Positions 11,056 to 22,052 of a stretch of 64,000 nt of DNA are shown here, piece by piece. The stretch's first letter is position 1. Each line of letters begins with the position of its first letter. Both the position numbers and the translations under genes were made by a program. Under the pieces are notes generated by a model. That model did no database searches. It was not told where the DNA came from and saw nothing but the letters and a program-made list of their open reading frames with translations. This DNA is from Diospyros lotus (Eukaryota > Streptophyta > Magnoliopsida > Ericales > Ebenaceae): NCBI RefSeq assembly GCF_014633365.1, contig NC_068338.1, forward strand, positions 19,540,616-19,604,615, given 5' to 3'.

Positions 11056-11460
11056 ATTAGAAACACAAAGACATTCATGAGAGAAGAGAGACAACAACAG
11101 TGGCAACCGAAGAACACTGATGCAGCCCAAGTGTTACCTGCAGTCACACCAGAAGGAAGAACACTGACGCAACCGCACCAAAAATTGCGTAAACAGAGGC
11201 AGAAAACTGCCTGCGCAAATCTAATATAAATGTATATATATATATATATATTTCTTCTTCTTCAAACAAAAATAGTGATGAATAACACAACCCAATGCCA
11301 TACCTGTGTAAAATTCATCCCAAAACCTTATGTATATCGTAATTATGAGAAAACATGTATTAGAAGATCAAATAACCCAAAATTTCAGAATTTCTAAAAC
11401 CTAAAATTAATCCCCAAAATTTTCAAAATTTATAAATTTTCTATGAATCAAGTATGGGAA

Positions 11461-11475
11461 GGCTCTGATACCACT
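11461..11475 (-). other. Copia primer-binding site (initiator tRNA-Met type)
   Basis: The minus strand reads AGTGGTATCAGAGCC next to the LTR end, the standard tRNA-iMet complementary site of copia elements. It fixes 11476-11969 as the 5' LTR of the element whose gag begins at 8499. Bases 11056-11460 between the solo LTR and this site are non-coding leader. Confidence 0.85.
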
Positions 11476-11969
11476 TGTAGAAATTACTAAAATTTAAAAC
11501 AATATGCACAGACCACAACTGTATCCAAATATAATGACTCAAACATAGTTTTGGATTCCCATCTTGGTTCAAAGTGAAGATGAAGAATGAGGATAAGAGA
11601 AGTATACATGTATCCATTGTTGCGATTAATCAAAACGGGTTATGATCTTTCAATTGATACATAGTTCCTGGGAGTTTCTTTGTTTATGGGGATGTAGAGA
11701 GAAAGGAAAACTGAAGTTCAATTAGGAACCATGACCCATTATTTGTAACTGAATTAGGCAGTTAACTACTTTCAATATTTTTAAATTGGCCCCTCATCAA
11801 TTTAGAAATACAAATTTCGTCTCTACACATTAATTCCATAACAACTTAATATCTAGTTGCTCAAAAATTAAACTTTATAAATCACTTTTAATCGGATAAA
11901 CTTTAAGATAACATTTCACATCTAAAAATACATTTGTGGCTCCACATGTCGAATCCTTTATTTTCAACA
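11476..11969 (-). mobile_element. Copia 5' LTR (copy A)
   Basis: Plus-strand limits are TGTAGAAATTAC and ATTTTCAACA, so on the minus strand it starts TGTTGAAAAT and ends TTTCTACA. Length is 494 bp. The match at 61173-61667 is near-identical, and a diverged 3' LTR of another copy is at 40388-40872. Confidence 0.85.
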
Positions 11970-12402
11970 CTGTAACATATTCACAAACATGTTATCAAGA
12001 AAATTAAAAAGTCAACATATATTAATGAAAAGAACAAAAAAAAAATGTCAAAATATGATATTTAAAATTCTTTAAGTCAACTTAATTTAAATTTTAAATA
12101 ATTTATATATCTTAAATCTTAATTAAGATTAACTAAATATGCATTTCAAATAACTTAAAAATCATCTTCATCATCAAGATAAGACATTTCTATATTTTCA
12201 TCATTAGAAACATCATCTCTAATATCTTCTTCTTCCACATCATCTCTCTCCATCTTCATCAAATTCAAATTCAATTAGAGCATTTGAAGTAGTAACCTTT
12301 TCACTATTTGTCGTTTTTACTCATTATCAAATTCAATTAGAGCATTTGAGAAAGAGGTGGGGCCTATGAAGAAGAGGAAAAAAAAATCAAATGGAAGCTC
12401 AT
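11970..12402. other. Intergenic flank with single unit of an acidic-coding repeat
   Basis: From about 12170 to 12400 lies one copy of the unit amplified at 61868-62640. On the minus strand a short frame reads as a very acidic tail (…EEEDIRDD… DDEDDF then stop at about 12160). This may be the end of a lost transposase or nuclear protein, but no domain is recognisable. Bases 11970-12160 are AT-rich and featureless. Confidence 0.45.
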
Positions 12403-12523
12403 GGTTGTCCACGGGAAAGGACAAATAATGGCAAGATGGTCTGCATTGTTGGGACTATTTGCAGATGAAAATTGTGAAGCTCTCAAAAAGTGTGGCCTTA
12501 AATTCATGCTGATTGAACTATTA

Positions 12524-15500
12524 TGGCCTGTTTGATTACACTAATTTTCCATGAAAAATGAGTATTTTCTACTTAAATTATATCTTTTGTAGTGTTTGAT
12601 TGCATTTATTTTCTAGAGAACTTAAGTTCTCATTTTTTGTCATGTGACGTTGTTTTCTAGCTTTTGCTGGGTTTTACATTTCCAGGGAATTCCTCACCGC
12701 GCGCAAAGCCGACTCCTCCTCGATTTCTCTAGGGTTTCCTCTCCCATTCGAGCTGGCTTCGTTCCCTTCCTCTTCGTCGCCATCCACCGCCGAAGAAGAC
12801 CATTTCCGACTTCCTGTGACTCGCCATCGACCGTCATCCATCTTCGACTTGGGCTTCATCGACATCTCCACAAAAGACCAGCTCTGACTTCGTTTTCGTC
12901 GCCATCTCCGCAGAAGACCATCTTCGATTTCGAGTTTCACACCACCGGTGCATCTTCATCTTCTTCCACGGTAAGGTTTTCGTCCTCGTTCTATTCTTAT
13001 TTCTGTAGATCCGGAGAGCGAACTTGGAATTTGTCCACCGATCTTGGTTTTTCTCTCTGTTTTAGTGAACGATCTTGGTCTTCGACCATCGATCTGGAGT
13101 CTTCATCCACTAGAAGAGATCTTGTTCTCTGTTTCAGCAAGTGATCTTGGCCTCTGTTTCAGTGAGCGATCTTCGTGTTCGCCATCTCCGCCGATGTCGA
13201 CCTCCGATTCCGACTTGCAGACCGCCGTTCATCCTCGTCGCCATCTTCCCCATCTTGGGCAATTTTTGTTCTAAAAATTTATAATGTAGAAAACTTCTCA
13301 ACATTATAAATTTAATATTCTAATATATGTCCATATTTGTGTGGAATAAAGGAAAAAAGAAACCAAAGTAGCTTTGGTTTTTGTCACTTCTGCATATTGT
13401 GATATATACTTCTGCATATTGGTTTTTCATCTAAATCTAATGGGAATTTTACTTCAATATTTGGTTAGAACTTTGGCTGAAAATGTGGACTATGAATGAA
13501 TTCATGGAACCTGCAAATTTAGCCACTTGAACCCCTTTAATTTAGTTGATGTTTAAATTCTAAAGTTGCTAGAATGCCCTTACCTTTTTATCTTTTTTGC
13601 TTCAATATACAGTTCCTTTCTGAGTGATATTGTTAGAATAATGTTGTATGTTTGTATTGGTCATCTATAAAATTATTGAGTGTTGCACTGTCAGCTATTG
13701 TGATGATGGCCTTGCAAGAGAGTGGCAATTTTTGTACTAATAATTCAATATATCATCATGGACTCCAAGAGGACGTCCTGCAGATAAGTATGTGGAAAGT
13801 GGATAATTAATTATTAGGGGTTTTACATGAACTGCCTATCACTGTTATTAACCATTTGTTATCTGGACATTATGTATTTCACTCTGTTGATTTCTTAATG
13901 ACTCGACTCTGTTGATTTCCACTCCCATGTCTATCTATCTATCTATCTATCTATCTATATATGTATTTTCAAACATAATTAAAATAAATGCACCCCATGA
14001 TAATAATTCTGAGTTCAAAGGTAAAAATAAAAATAAAATAGAGGGCGATCGAGGAGTGTGGAAAGCTGCTGCCTGCATTGGAGGAAGATAGGCTTATTGC
14101 TTTCCTTAGTAATGGTGGTTGTTTTCATTGAGATGCATTAAGTACCAGCAACATGTACGTTTCTATGATGAGAGGACTGCTCCCATTTGGCAGCATATTC
14201 ATTGAGATGTATTTTGTCTTCACATCCTTCTGGAACTACAAGGTACATTTTTAGAAGATTCTAACAATGTGCATGGTTGGAACTACAAGGTACATTTTTG
14301 GATACACATTGATGTTTTGCCTGGGTTTAGGAATTCTTTGTGGTGCTGTTTGCGTAAGATTGCTATATAAATTATTATGAAATATTAAACTTTTGATCTT
14401 GCATGCTTTATGTTTTCATTGCCCTTTTATGTCAAATAAAAATTATCTGTCTAGTGTTCTGATTTAGTAGTTCTATTATTTGTGCTTCTTATTAATTACT
14501 TGGATCTCTCTTGCATTTCGTTTCCTCAAATATGTGTTTAATTTCAGGAGCTGTTGGCTACCTGATGATGGTAGTAGTAGCCCACTTCCTCTGTGGAAAT
14601 TGTTTTTGATGACTGATCTCAATGAGTAACCTTGCTTTTGATGACTGATCTCAATTAGTAGTTCTATTTATTTGTTTTTGCTGTTGGCTACCTGATGATG
14701 GTAGTTGTGGGGACATATTTTTTGATGATGGTGGTATAGCAGATTTGGCACTCAGGTTTGTCTCAACTTTTAGGAATTTTGCTGCTTATAAGTTGTAGTT
14801 TATTTGACTTAGCAGATTTTTATTCATATAGCATCTCCACACTGAATTTTGCTAAATTTAGTTACGAACTTTATAGGGTTTACTAATTGGACATGCAATG
14901 TTCATAAGCTTGTTGCAATCTGCAATTTAAATTTCTTTAGTTATTATTTGGCTCCTGTGGATTGAGAACCAACTTGAAGGGCATTGTTGAATTAATTTGA
15001 TCAAGGTGGTGCAGTGACAGTCGATTGGATTGGACTGGATGACTGATGACGCTTACCTACTACTCCCTTGGCATGAAATTGGATCAAGGATTGTACTATA
15101 TTTATGCTTTTTTGCTCATATATTGGGCTGAATTTCTTCCTTCCATTTCTTACCTAAAGTGAGTTTTAGTTGGATTGGGTTTAAGTGAGAGAGTAGTAGT
15201 AATTGTTAGTTGGCGTCTGAATCAAATTTTTTTTACGATTGTAGATTTGGTGGAAGTGGTAGGTATATTGATGGTTGCATATTTTTTGTATTGATGTATT
15301 TTTTACAGATTTGGTTTGGGTTTGGAATAGGAATTGCAATGGGACTTGTGATTGGTTATTATTTGTTCATCTATTTCTAACCAAGTGATGTTTTAAGGAT
15401 AGCTTGCCTTTGTCTTTCTTTTCAATCTATTGATTTTTGGTTCTAGTTTATTTCTATTATGTATTTTAAACGTGTTTCTTTTCCATTATGCACAACCTTA

Positions 15501-16035
15501 AATAAATATATATATATATTTATTCTTTAAAACTATTTTTATTCTTCATTCTGATATATATATTAATATAAAAATTTGATAAATAATTGTATATAATTTA
15601 TTAAAATGTAATGATAAAATAATTATGTATAATTTATTAAAATGTATTATAAAATAATTGTGTATAATTTATTAATATATATTGTATTAATGTAAAATTT
15701 AATATTATAAAAATGAACAAATTTCAAGGTAAAAAATGTATACTTTCCATGGAAAATGTCTATTTTCTAGGGAAAATAACGATAATCAAACACCAAAAGT
15801 TAAAAAGTATAACAATTTCTAAGTAGAAAATTAAGTCAATCAAACACATTCAATTGACATTTTCTTTAGAATTTAATTCTAGACAATTCAATTCCCTAGA
15901 ATTCATTTTCTTTTCACTCACATTCTACCCTTGCAATCAAACACAAATGCTTTATGCAATCAAACACTACAAAAGATAGAATTTAAGTAGAAAATACTCA
16001 TTTTCCATAAAAAATTAGTACAATCAAACAGGCCC
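12524..16035. mobile_element. PIF/Harbinger-like DNA transposon, 3.5 kb, non-autonomous
   Basis: Terminal inverted repeats of about 85 bp begin GGCCTGTTTGATT on both ends. They are flanked by the 3-bp duplication TTA (12521-12523 and 16036-16038), the target preference of PIF/Harbinger. The uninterrupted site is present at 62775 in copy B, which proves insertion. The subterminal regions carry repeated CAATCAAACA motifs, probable transposase-binding sites. No transposase (DDE) or Myb-like frame is visible. Bases 12700-13270 are C-rich with a CTAGGGTTT motif typical of plant 5' UTRs and open frames on both strands, suggesting captured gene sequence. The remaining interior is AT-rich, with a TCTA microsatellite at 13931-13960. 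Confidence 0.8.
12690..13275 (+). other. Possible captured gene fragment inside the Harbinger-like element
   Basis: Base composition changes sharply to C- and TCG-rich DNA, with CTAGGGTTTCC and Ser/Pro/Arg-rich frames on both strands (12644-13144 plus, 12674-12940 minus). This resembles the 5' leader and first exon of a plant gene. No domain is recognisable and the sense strand is uncertain. Confidence 0.35.
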
Positions 16036-16112
16036 TTAGATTTTTATCCTGGAAATTCCAAAGGTCATATTCATTCCCACTATATTTTAGCAATATTATC
16101 TATTCTTGGCTG

Positions 16113-16298
16113 CAAAAGGTGAAATCCCTCACCTTAAGAGCCCCTCACACACTACCCCATGCATGTGGGAGGGGTTAATCACGGTACACGACGGCCCCCA
16201 AGGTAGGAGGTACAGTGCATAATGCTCACAAGGAGCCACCCCCACAAGAGGATGAAATTCCCACACTACGGCTGCCATGACTCGAACCTACATGCTTA
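16113..16298 (-). mobile_element. tRNA-related SINE fragment
   Basis: About 190 bp is absent at the equivalent site in copy B (62840), and an imperfect TTATCTATT lies on both sides. The minus strand starts with GTAGGTTCGAGTC, a polymerase III B-box, and lacks a clear A-box, so it looks 5'-truncated. Confidence 0.55.
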
Positions 16299-16431
16299 TC
16301 TATTTTATTTGAACCACTTATGTAAGTTCTCCTTAGAAAACATGGGGTTTCCATAAGAACATGATATTCTGTTTTCATCTCATTGCCCTTTTTGAAATTC
16401 TTTTCTTGATTGTTATATAATTTGTCTATTG

Positions 16432-16786
16432 GAAACAGTCCGGATATGGTGGGCAGACAAAGCCAGTTTTCAACAAAAAGGTCATGGCTCATTTTGGATG
16501 CTTTGTATTATTTCACACATTTCTGGGGATGCTATTTGGGTCTACTAATTCTTTGGCCATGGATATAGAATTTTTTTTTAAAATCAATATGGCTGATTGA
16601 TAATTAACTTGATTTGGCTGAGACAAGCTAAGACCACCAAGAAGATTGTGCTAAGGCTGGAGTGCCAGGGGTGCAAACATGTGTCACAGCACCCATTCAA
16701 GGTTAACTTCTTTAACTTGGAGTTACTCATGAAAATCAGCTTCCTTTGTGCCGATTGCTTTTGATTTCCTTGTGATTTGTTTCTGC

Positions 16787-16826
<40 letters not shown>

Positions 16827-16848
16827 AGAGGGCACTTCTCTATTTTGA
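16432..16848 (+). pseudogene. RPL36A: Ribosomal protein eL42 (L36a/L44) pseudogene, copy A
   Basis: Three partial exons of eL42, a zinc-binding protein of the 60S ribosomal subunit, are retained with introns. Exon fragment 16432-16480 encodes [16 protein letters not shown] (His to Asn). Exon 16627-16701 encodes [20 protein letters not shown] and ends HPFK instead of HPIK. The last exon, 16789-16848, encodes [19 protein letters not shown] and the natural stop. The first exon and most of the second are missing (about 97 bp lost relative to copy B), and the base before GCT is not a proper AG acceptor. Introns show that it arose by DNA duplication, not by reverse transcription. Confidence 0.85.
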
Positions 16849-17330
16849 GATGCGGCATCTCTGTTGATCATTCAATTGGAATGGATGTCTCTGTTTTAGT
16901 CAATTGTTTTATAGATTGAAGTTGTTTTGGCAAGATGATAGAATGTTCTCTCACCTGGCAATTTATTCCAAGTTTTTGCTTTTGGTTCGAATTCTCGCTT
17001 AAGTATCGGTTAAGTAGGATATCTAGCCTAATATTTTTCCACATTATTTCTTGTGCTTGGATTTTATTGGCACCTAACTTTGGTTGTTTACTTGTAGGAT
17101 GGAATAGTAAAATAGATGACCTAATGTTATGTTATCTTGGGATGACCATTTTTGTGCCGTCTTCGATGTTTGTGTTTTCTATTATTTTAGGAAAGACAAA
17201 TTACAAGTTGGATATTTGGTATTTATGCGAGAATCGAACTCGCAACTCATCAGATTAATATTTACATATATATTGTTTATCCGATCACTCGACCTATGTC
17301 TTGGAGATTATGATACCTTAAATTATATGA
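16849..17330. other. eL42 downstream flank with tRNA-like SINE remnant
   Basis: Homologous to 63560-63970. The minus strand of 17200-17315 has GAGTTCGATTCTCGC (B-box-like) downstream of GGTCGAGTGATCGG (weak A-box), suggesting an old SINE. The open frame at 16935-17258 is retained at similar length in copy B but overlaps this remnant and has no recognisable domain, so I do not call it a gene. Confidence 0.4.
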
Positions 17331-17639
17331 AGTTAATATCAACATGATTTATTAATGCATACATCATTATTCGAGAATTTTGTAGAGCAAAAGCAAAAAA
17401 CTATATAATTGTGGCCCTTTAAAAATTGGATTAGTTATGAAAAAATGTTGAACTTTAATGGTTTTTTGTAGTTTTAGACTAATTTTTTAATTTCTTTTAA
17501 CTGTAATGTCTGTCTTAATTTTTTTTATTTTAATAGCAGAATATTGTCCTCTTACCTTTATCAACAATTTTCCTATTGTCACTAATCATTTGATAAACAT
17601 TTGTAAATGAGTTTTTTGTTTTGTTTTTTGGACTACACC

Positions 17640-17875
17640 TTATTACTGGCGTTTTTAGCCACTCCACCTTTAGAGCTATACTAAGGAGGTAAATCGAGGG
17701 ATATGTCCGAGTGACCAAGGTGGTAGGCCTTGACACCACTAATGTCACTCCCAAAGTTCTCCCCCAGAAAGAAGCATTCTGCTTCTCCCAAGAATCGAAA
17801 TTATACTGGGAGCTCCCAGACAAGATTTCAGCCTACCCCTTTGCCACTCGGCTATGCCCCTCGGGGCTGTAAATG
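17640..17875 (-). mobile_element. tRNA-derived SINE
   Basis: On the minus strand the head reads GGGGCATAGCCGAGTGGCAA, with an A-box like that of tRNA-Ser/Leu (17844-17854). A degenerate B-box (ATTTCGATTCTTGG) is at about 17787-17801, followed by about 150 bp of non-tRNA body. The equivalent segment is absent from the paralogous region near 24750. Confidence 0.65.
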
Positions 17876-18066
17876 GGTTTTTTGAATTTGTTCAAAGATT
17901 GAGTAAAAGGCATTCGACTAATTGTACCGTCATCTTTCGCTTGTCACCTATTTTTTGACATTTTATTTCAATTTTGTCATTGTTTAATGGTAATTATTGG
18001 AAAAATTGCAAGAAAAAAATAACTTTTATCATTGGTTCAAATTAAGACTGAATTCTTAATTATTTA

Positions 18067-18415
18067 GATAGAAGGTAAGGTTATATCAAGGTAATATTAA
18101 AATATTTTTAAAATTAAAATATAGAATGGTTAATATAAAATTAAGAAGTATTTTAAAATTTTTATCAAATTCTTTGTTAAATTTTTTGGAATATATTAGA
18201 AGATATTTGCGTTATTTTTTTTTTTATCTATAAGGTTTAAGATAAATTTATCTAAAGAGAGAAAGATAAATTTATTTGAAAAGTTCAAAATAAAGAATTA
18301 TGTGATATCTTTTCTAAGGGTCGTCAGATAAATTTAAGAAATATAATGGAAAGTACTTTTATTTGAAATATTTTTCATATCTCATTTATTTCGATCTATA
18401 TTTTAGTTAACAAAC
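18067..18415. mobile_element. MITE, ~350 bp, AGTGTTTRTTAA-type ends
   Basis: Absent from the paralogous site at about 24970. The right end reads TTAGTTAACAAACACTA, and the body (…ATAAATTTATCT…) is related to 25756-26106, whose ends are AGTGTTTATTAA and its inverse. The left end is degenerate. Confidence 0.5.
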
Positions 18416-18604
18416 ACTACTTTAATAGTATAATAGTAGTATTTAACTTTAATTTTGTTTGAATTTTGAATCCTCAATTATATATTAGCAAGAAAATATT
18501 AAATACTAATGTGACCGACTAAGTTAAACTAAGAAAAACATATGAAGAAAGACTTAGATATATAATATGGATCGCAAATACACAATTTTGTTATGTTGTT
18601 AGCA

Positions 18605-19560
18605 TTGAACAATCAAGGTCAGCCCTGGGCATAGGCTGTCTAGGGAGCTGCCCAGGGCCCATGCCCATTTCAAGTGACTTAGGGGTATGCCTATTTCAAT
18701 TTTCAAAATTTAAATTAATTAAAAAAATAAAATTAATTAAAAACAATAAATTTAAAAATTGAAGAGATGTTAGGAGACCTATGCTCATTTCAAGCCATTG
18801 TAATTTTTTAATTAATCTCAATCTCCCACCTTCTTTTTATCAATAATTAATTCCATGAGTATCATTACAATTTTTAATTTATCTCAATCTCTCACATTCC
18901 TTTATTAATAATCAATCCCATTCCCATGTGACACTTATCCTCTTACAATTATTCTATGTATTTTTATTTAATTTCAATCTCCCCCTTGTATGATTGTATC
19001 ACAACTATTTATATGCGTCTGGCAATGATCGTGACTCCATCGTTTTTCTCAATTCCTCTCATTCTCAATTTTTTATCTATCTATTGTCATTTACATCTGT
19101 CATCAATATGAGCAAGCGTAGGTCTTCAATCTAACCGATTTCACAACTACACTTTCTCTTCAATGATTTCATTTTCGTACTCATTATCCCGTTGTGTAAC
19201 TTATCAGTTATATTTTTTAATTTTTTTATTAGTCCTTAAAAATTATCAATTAGTTTTGTGTATATATTTTAATATTTGTGATCCCTCTATTATTAGTGAA
19301 TCTATACAAATAAATTAGCGATGGTGTTTATTGAAAAATATATGTTGGAACAAATTAATTATAATAATTTAATTATTAATTTTTTATTTAAAAATATTAA
19401 GAAAATAAATTTAAAGTAAAATATTATAAATTTTATATAATAAAATTTTTATATTCTTGTTAATTTTATTTTTTAAATATAATCATAGACGGCACAATTA
19501 AAAATTTTGCTAGGGCCTCTAAAAGCTTAAGGTCGCCCGACAAACAATTATCCATTATCA
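18605..19560. mobile_element. hAT-like non-autonomous element (tentative)
   Basis: Begins near CAGCCCTGGGCATAGG and ends in a region with GGGCCTCT and GTCGCCCGACAA. This segment is missing from the paralogous upstream region. Part of its interior (TTTGTGTATATATTTTAATA, 19254-19273) also occurs inside intron 6 of the protease (29332-29351). Target duplication not resolved; no transposase. Confidence 0.35.
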
Positions 19561-19665
19561 ATTATTAGAGAAACAGGGCGTGTGGGTCCACACACGCCGG
19601 CCCTGCAAACAATTATCATTTATCAATTATTAGACAAACAGGGTGTGTGGACCCACACACCCAAC
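19545..19665. repeat. Two direct repeats each with a perfect hairpin
   Basis: A ~58-bp unit (ATTATCAATTATTAGA then AAACAGGG) occurs twice. Each contains an inverted repeat, GTGTGGGTCCACACAC in the first and GTGTGGACCCACACAC in the second, able to form a hairpin. Confidence 0.7.
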
Positions 19666-20040
19666 CCAACCCTTCCATATCGTCGTTTATAAGAATTGAA
19701 TAGAATCCATCACATGGAAATTGTCAATTGGAACAGCAGTCGACCGTATAGGACACGGTCTGATGGGACGGGCCATGAGAATGCACGTGGTCGTTTCAAA
19801 GAATTGAATAGAATCCATCACATGAAAACTGACAATGGGTGTTGCATCATTTGTGGTTCATATTATATATTTTGGCTTATAAAATAATTAATTTGATCTA
19901 TTAAATAATTATTTATTAAGATGAGTAAAAGAAAATTATATCAATAAGATTGTAATACTTTTGGAGTAAGATATAATATTGCTAAGATAAGATTGAAAAG
20001 TAATATAATATTTTTATCATGTTACGAAATTAGATCGAAA

Positions 20041-20876
20041 ACAAAATACAATCAAACCAATCAACTACACAAGAATACAGAATTTAAATTAAAAAATCTA
20101 AATAAAAAAAATTACGGGCATAAAGAACAAAATATTACTAATCAAATATTGGTAATACAAAAATGATATAGTTGCTACCAATTTTAGAATATTGGGCACC
20201 TTTTTATAGACTTAAAATCATTTATCTGTACACAGAAAATCATATATTGATCAAAAGATGATTCATGAAGATATTCTTTCAGATGAGATAAATTTCACTT
20301 AAAATCGACTTTGACAACATTATAATCACAGTCAAATTAAGAGTTCAAATCTCAATCAAATTTGAATTTCGGGTCACAATTGTAATAAGCTCCACCTTGA
20401 CACGAAATTCAAATATGAAATTATCTAAAATTATTTCTTCTAACAAAATCATAGAGAATTAGTCTCATGATAAATATCAACAAAAACTGCACCACAGGAA
20501 ATATCACCCAAATCCACACAAAGTTTACTGCAATAGATATCTTCAGCCGCAGTTAAAGTATATCCAGAGATCAGCCTCAACATATCTTTATTGATCTTAA
20601 TAACTTCGTATTTATCAATATAAACCTCTCTTGATAACTCCACTTTCATCTAAATCCATATGTCCAAAATTGCATGCATCTTAACCTGTAATAATGATAA
20701 TTAAGATATTCTGATCCAATAATGGAATATCATACTTCAAAGTAGCTAATACAAAGATCAAACAACCCCAAATAATGTCAAATGATCGATAAACAAAATT
20801 CCAATAGAAAATAAACTAGAATGCTGGATTTGGGAAACAAATTTGGGCAAAAACAGATCTGAATCTGGGTTAGCAG
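20041..20876. other. No recognisable gene
   Basis: AT-rich DNA. The open frame at 20449-20649 (minus) has no recognisable domain. A minus-strand CAAGGTGGAGCTTATTAC near 20385 resembles a copia polypurine tract, so decayed copia DNA is possible. Confidence 0.4.
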
Positions 20877-22052
20877 GGTAATACCCTAGGACACTGTAAA
20901 TAAAAATCATAATTTTAAGCCCTAGAGAATTATTAAAATTTTAGTGGGTATGTATAAATTTAGTAGTTAAATTTATTTATGTTATAATTAAATGAGATAA
21001 GGTATACAGTAAAAATATCATAATTCTGTGTTGAAATTGGGATTTTGTATTACTGTATGTATATTTATACATAGACTCGTATGTAAGTATGTATGTATGT
21101 ATATCATATATGTATGTATATATATGTATATGTATAAAAAAAAGAAAAAAGCAAAAAATCGCTGAAAATCTAGAGCAAGCGCGTGGTCATACTTTGGTCG
21201 CGCCTGTAACAAACAAACCAGGGAGAGGGGGGGCATTAATGTCCCAGAGGACGACGGGAATGGCCTCTAGGACACGTGGCACCCTTGATTAGATGTTTTG
21301 CGGCAGAGCTTCGGTTATAAATAGCCACATTCGAGCAACCTCATTCATCCAAAAATTTTATTACTTAGATCGGGCATTTGGGGCAGTGTTGGGAGGATTT
21401 GAGAGTGGTTTTGATCCTTACAATGTGGACGAGCTTTCTGGAGCATTTGATGGCCAACGGAACAACAAGGAGGGAGAATCGAGCACTCATTGGAAAATCG
21501 CGAGTCGCCGGAGCTGAGGCTTTAAAAGCAAAATCGAGGTATTTTTGCTATGTTTTTTGCAAATCTATGGCTATAATTGGGTTCGGGAGGTCGATATTGA
21601 GGGGAAGGGAAGCTTCCTTTGAAGCTTTGGTGCCCGACAGGGTTGCCGGCAGCGTTTTGGCAGCCGGAGAAGACGACTCGAGAGGGGGGTCGGGCACGTG
21701 GTCGTACGCGCCCGCAAGTGGGGTGAAGGTGCGTGGTCCGCACGCGCCGGCTAGAAAGAAAAAAAAAGAGAAAAAAAAAAGAAAAGAAAAAAGAAAAAGA
21801 AAGAAAAGAAAATAAAGAAAAATAAAAAGAAATAGATAAAAATTTTGCAAAAATTTCTATTAAATCTGGAATTTTGTTTATGTCTTATTTTGTGAAAAAT
21901 ATTCTGAAAAATGATAAATTAATTATTTATTTAAATAGTTTTGCTATTATGAAAATAAGAAAAAATAGGAATTTAATTTGAAAAATTCCAGAAGGCTTTA
22001 AATATTAATTAAAAAAATTAGTAAAGAGAAAATGGATTATATGAAAGTCTAG
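20877..22052 (+). mobile_element. Truncated gypsy LTR (TGTAATACCC family)
   Basis: Starts GGTAATACCCTAGG and aligns, as the inverse, with the outer end of the LTR at 56855-58952 (shared blocks AAAATTTTAG, the TATGTATGTA microsatellite and the GCGCGTGG-rich part). A TATA box is at 21316-21324. It stops without a proper 3' end at 22052, where copia DNA begins. Open frames at 21293-21850 lie in the purine-rich and GC-rich part and are not genes. Confidence 0.7.
21316..21324 (+). promoter_or_regulatory. TATA box of gypsy LTR
   Basis: TATAAATAG in the context GGTTATAAATAGCC, conserved in the LTRs at 52869-55997 (53605-53613) and 56855-58952 (58467-58475, minus). Confidence 0.6.

Larger units (their letters stand above)
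12403..16112 (+). pseudogene. Unknown gene fragment, disrupted by a DNA transposon
   Basis: Bases 12403-12523 and 16039-16112 together correspond to the uninterrupted frame at 62652-62861 (start MVVHGKGQIMARW). The break at 12523/16039 is exactly the insertion of the Harbinger-like element with TTA duplicated. I do not recognise the protein. Copy A also has a codon change (Trp to Cys in the segment ADENWEAL). A SINE is inserted at its 3' end. Confidence 0.5.
17320..20040 (+). repeat. Diverged duplicate of the subtilase upstream region
   Basis: Segments at 17325-18065, 18413-18560 and 19690-20040 match, in the same order, 24560-24970, 24970-25340 and 25340-25870 upstream of the protease. Shared landmarks include GAATTTTGTAGAGCAAAAGC and ATAGAATCCATCAC. 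Unshared material is accounted for by a SINE, a MITE and a hAT-like element. No subtilase coding sequence follows this copy. Confidence 0.7.

Noticed and set aside
12644..13144. 166-codon frame as a host gene
   Set aside because: It sits inside a transposon, is Ser-rich in low-complexity DNA, and an opposite-strand frame overlaps; kept only as a possible captured fragment.
16935..17258. 107-codon frame retained as 108 codons at 63575-63901
   Set aside because: It lies downstream of eL42, overlaps a tRNA-like SINE remnant, and no domain is recognisable; retention is expected from recent duplication.
17644..17866. tRNA gene on the minus strand (A- and B-box)
   Set aside because: No cloverleaf can be completed and a long non-tRNA body follows, so it is a SINE.
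21293..21850. Open frames of up to 145 codons
   Set aside because: Inside an LTR downstream of its TATA box, ending in a poly-Lys purine tract; the equivalent LTRs do not preserve the frame.
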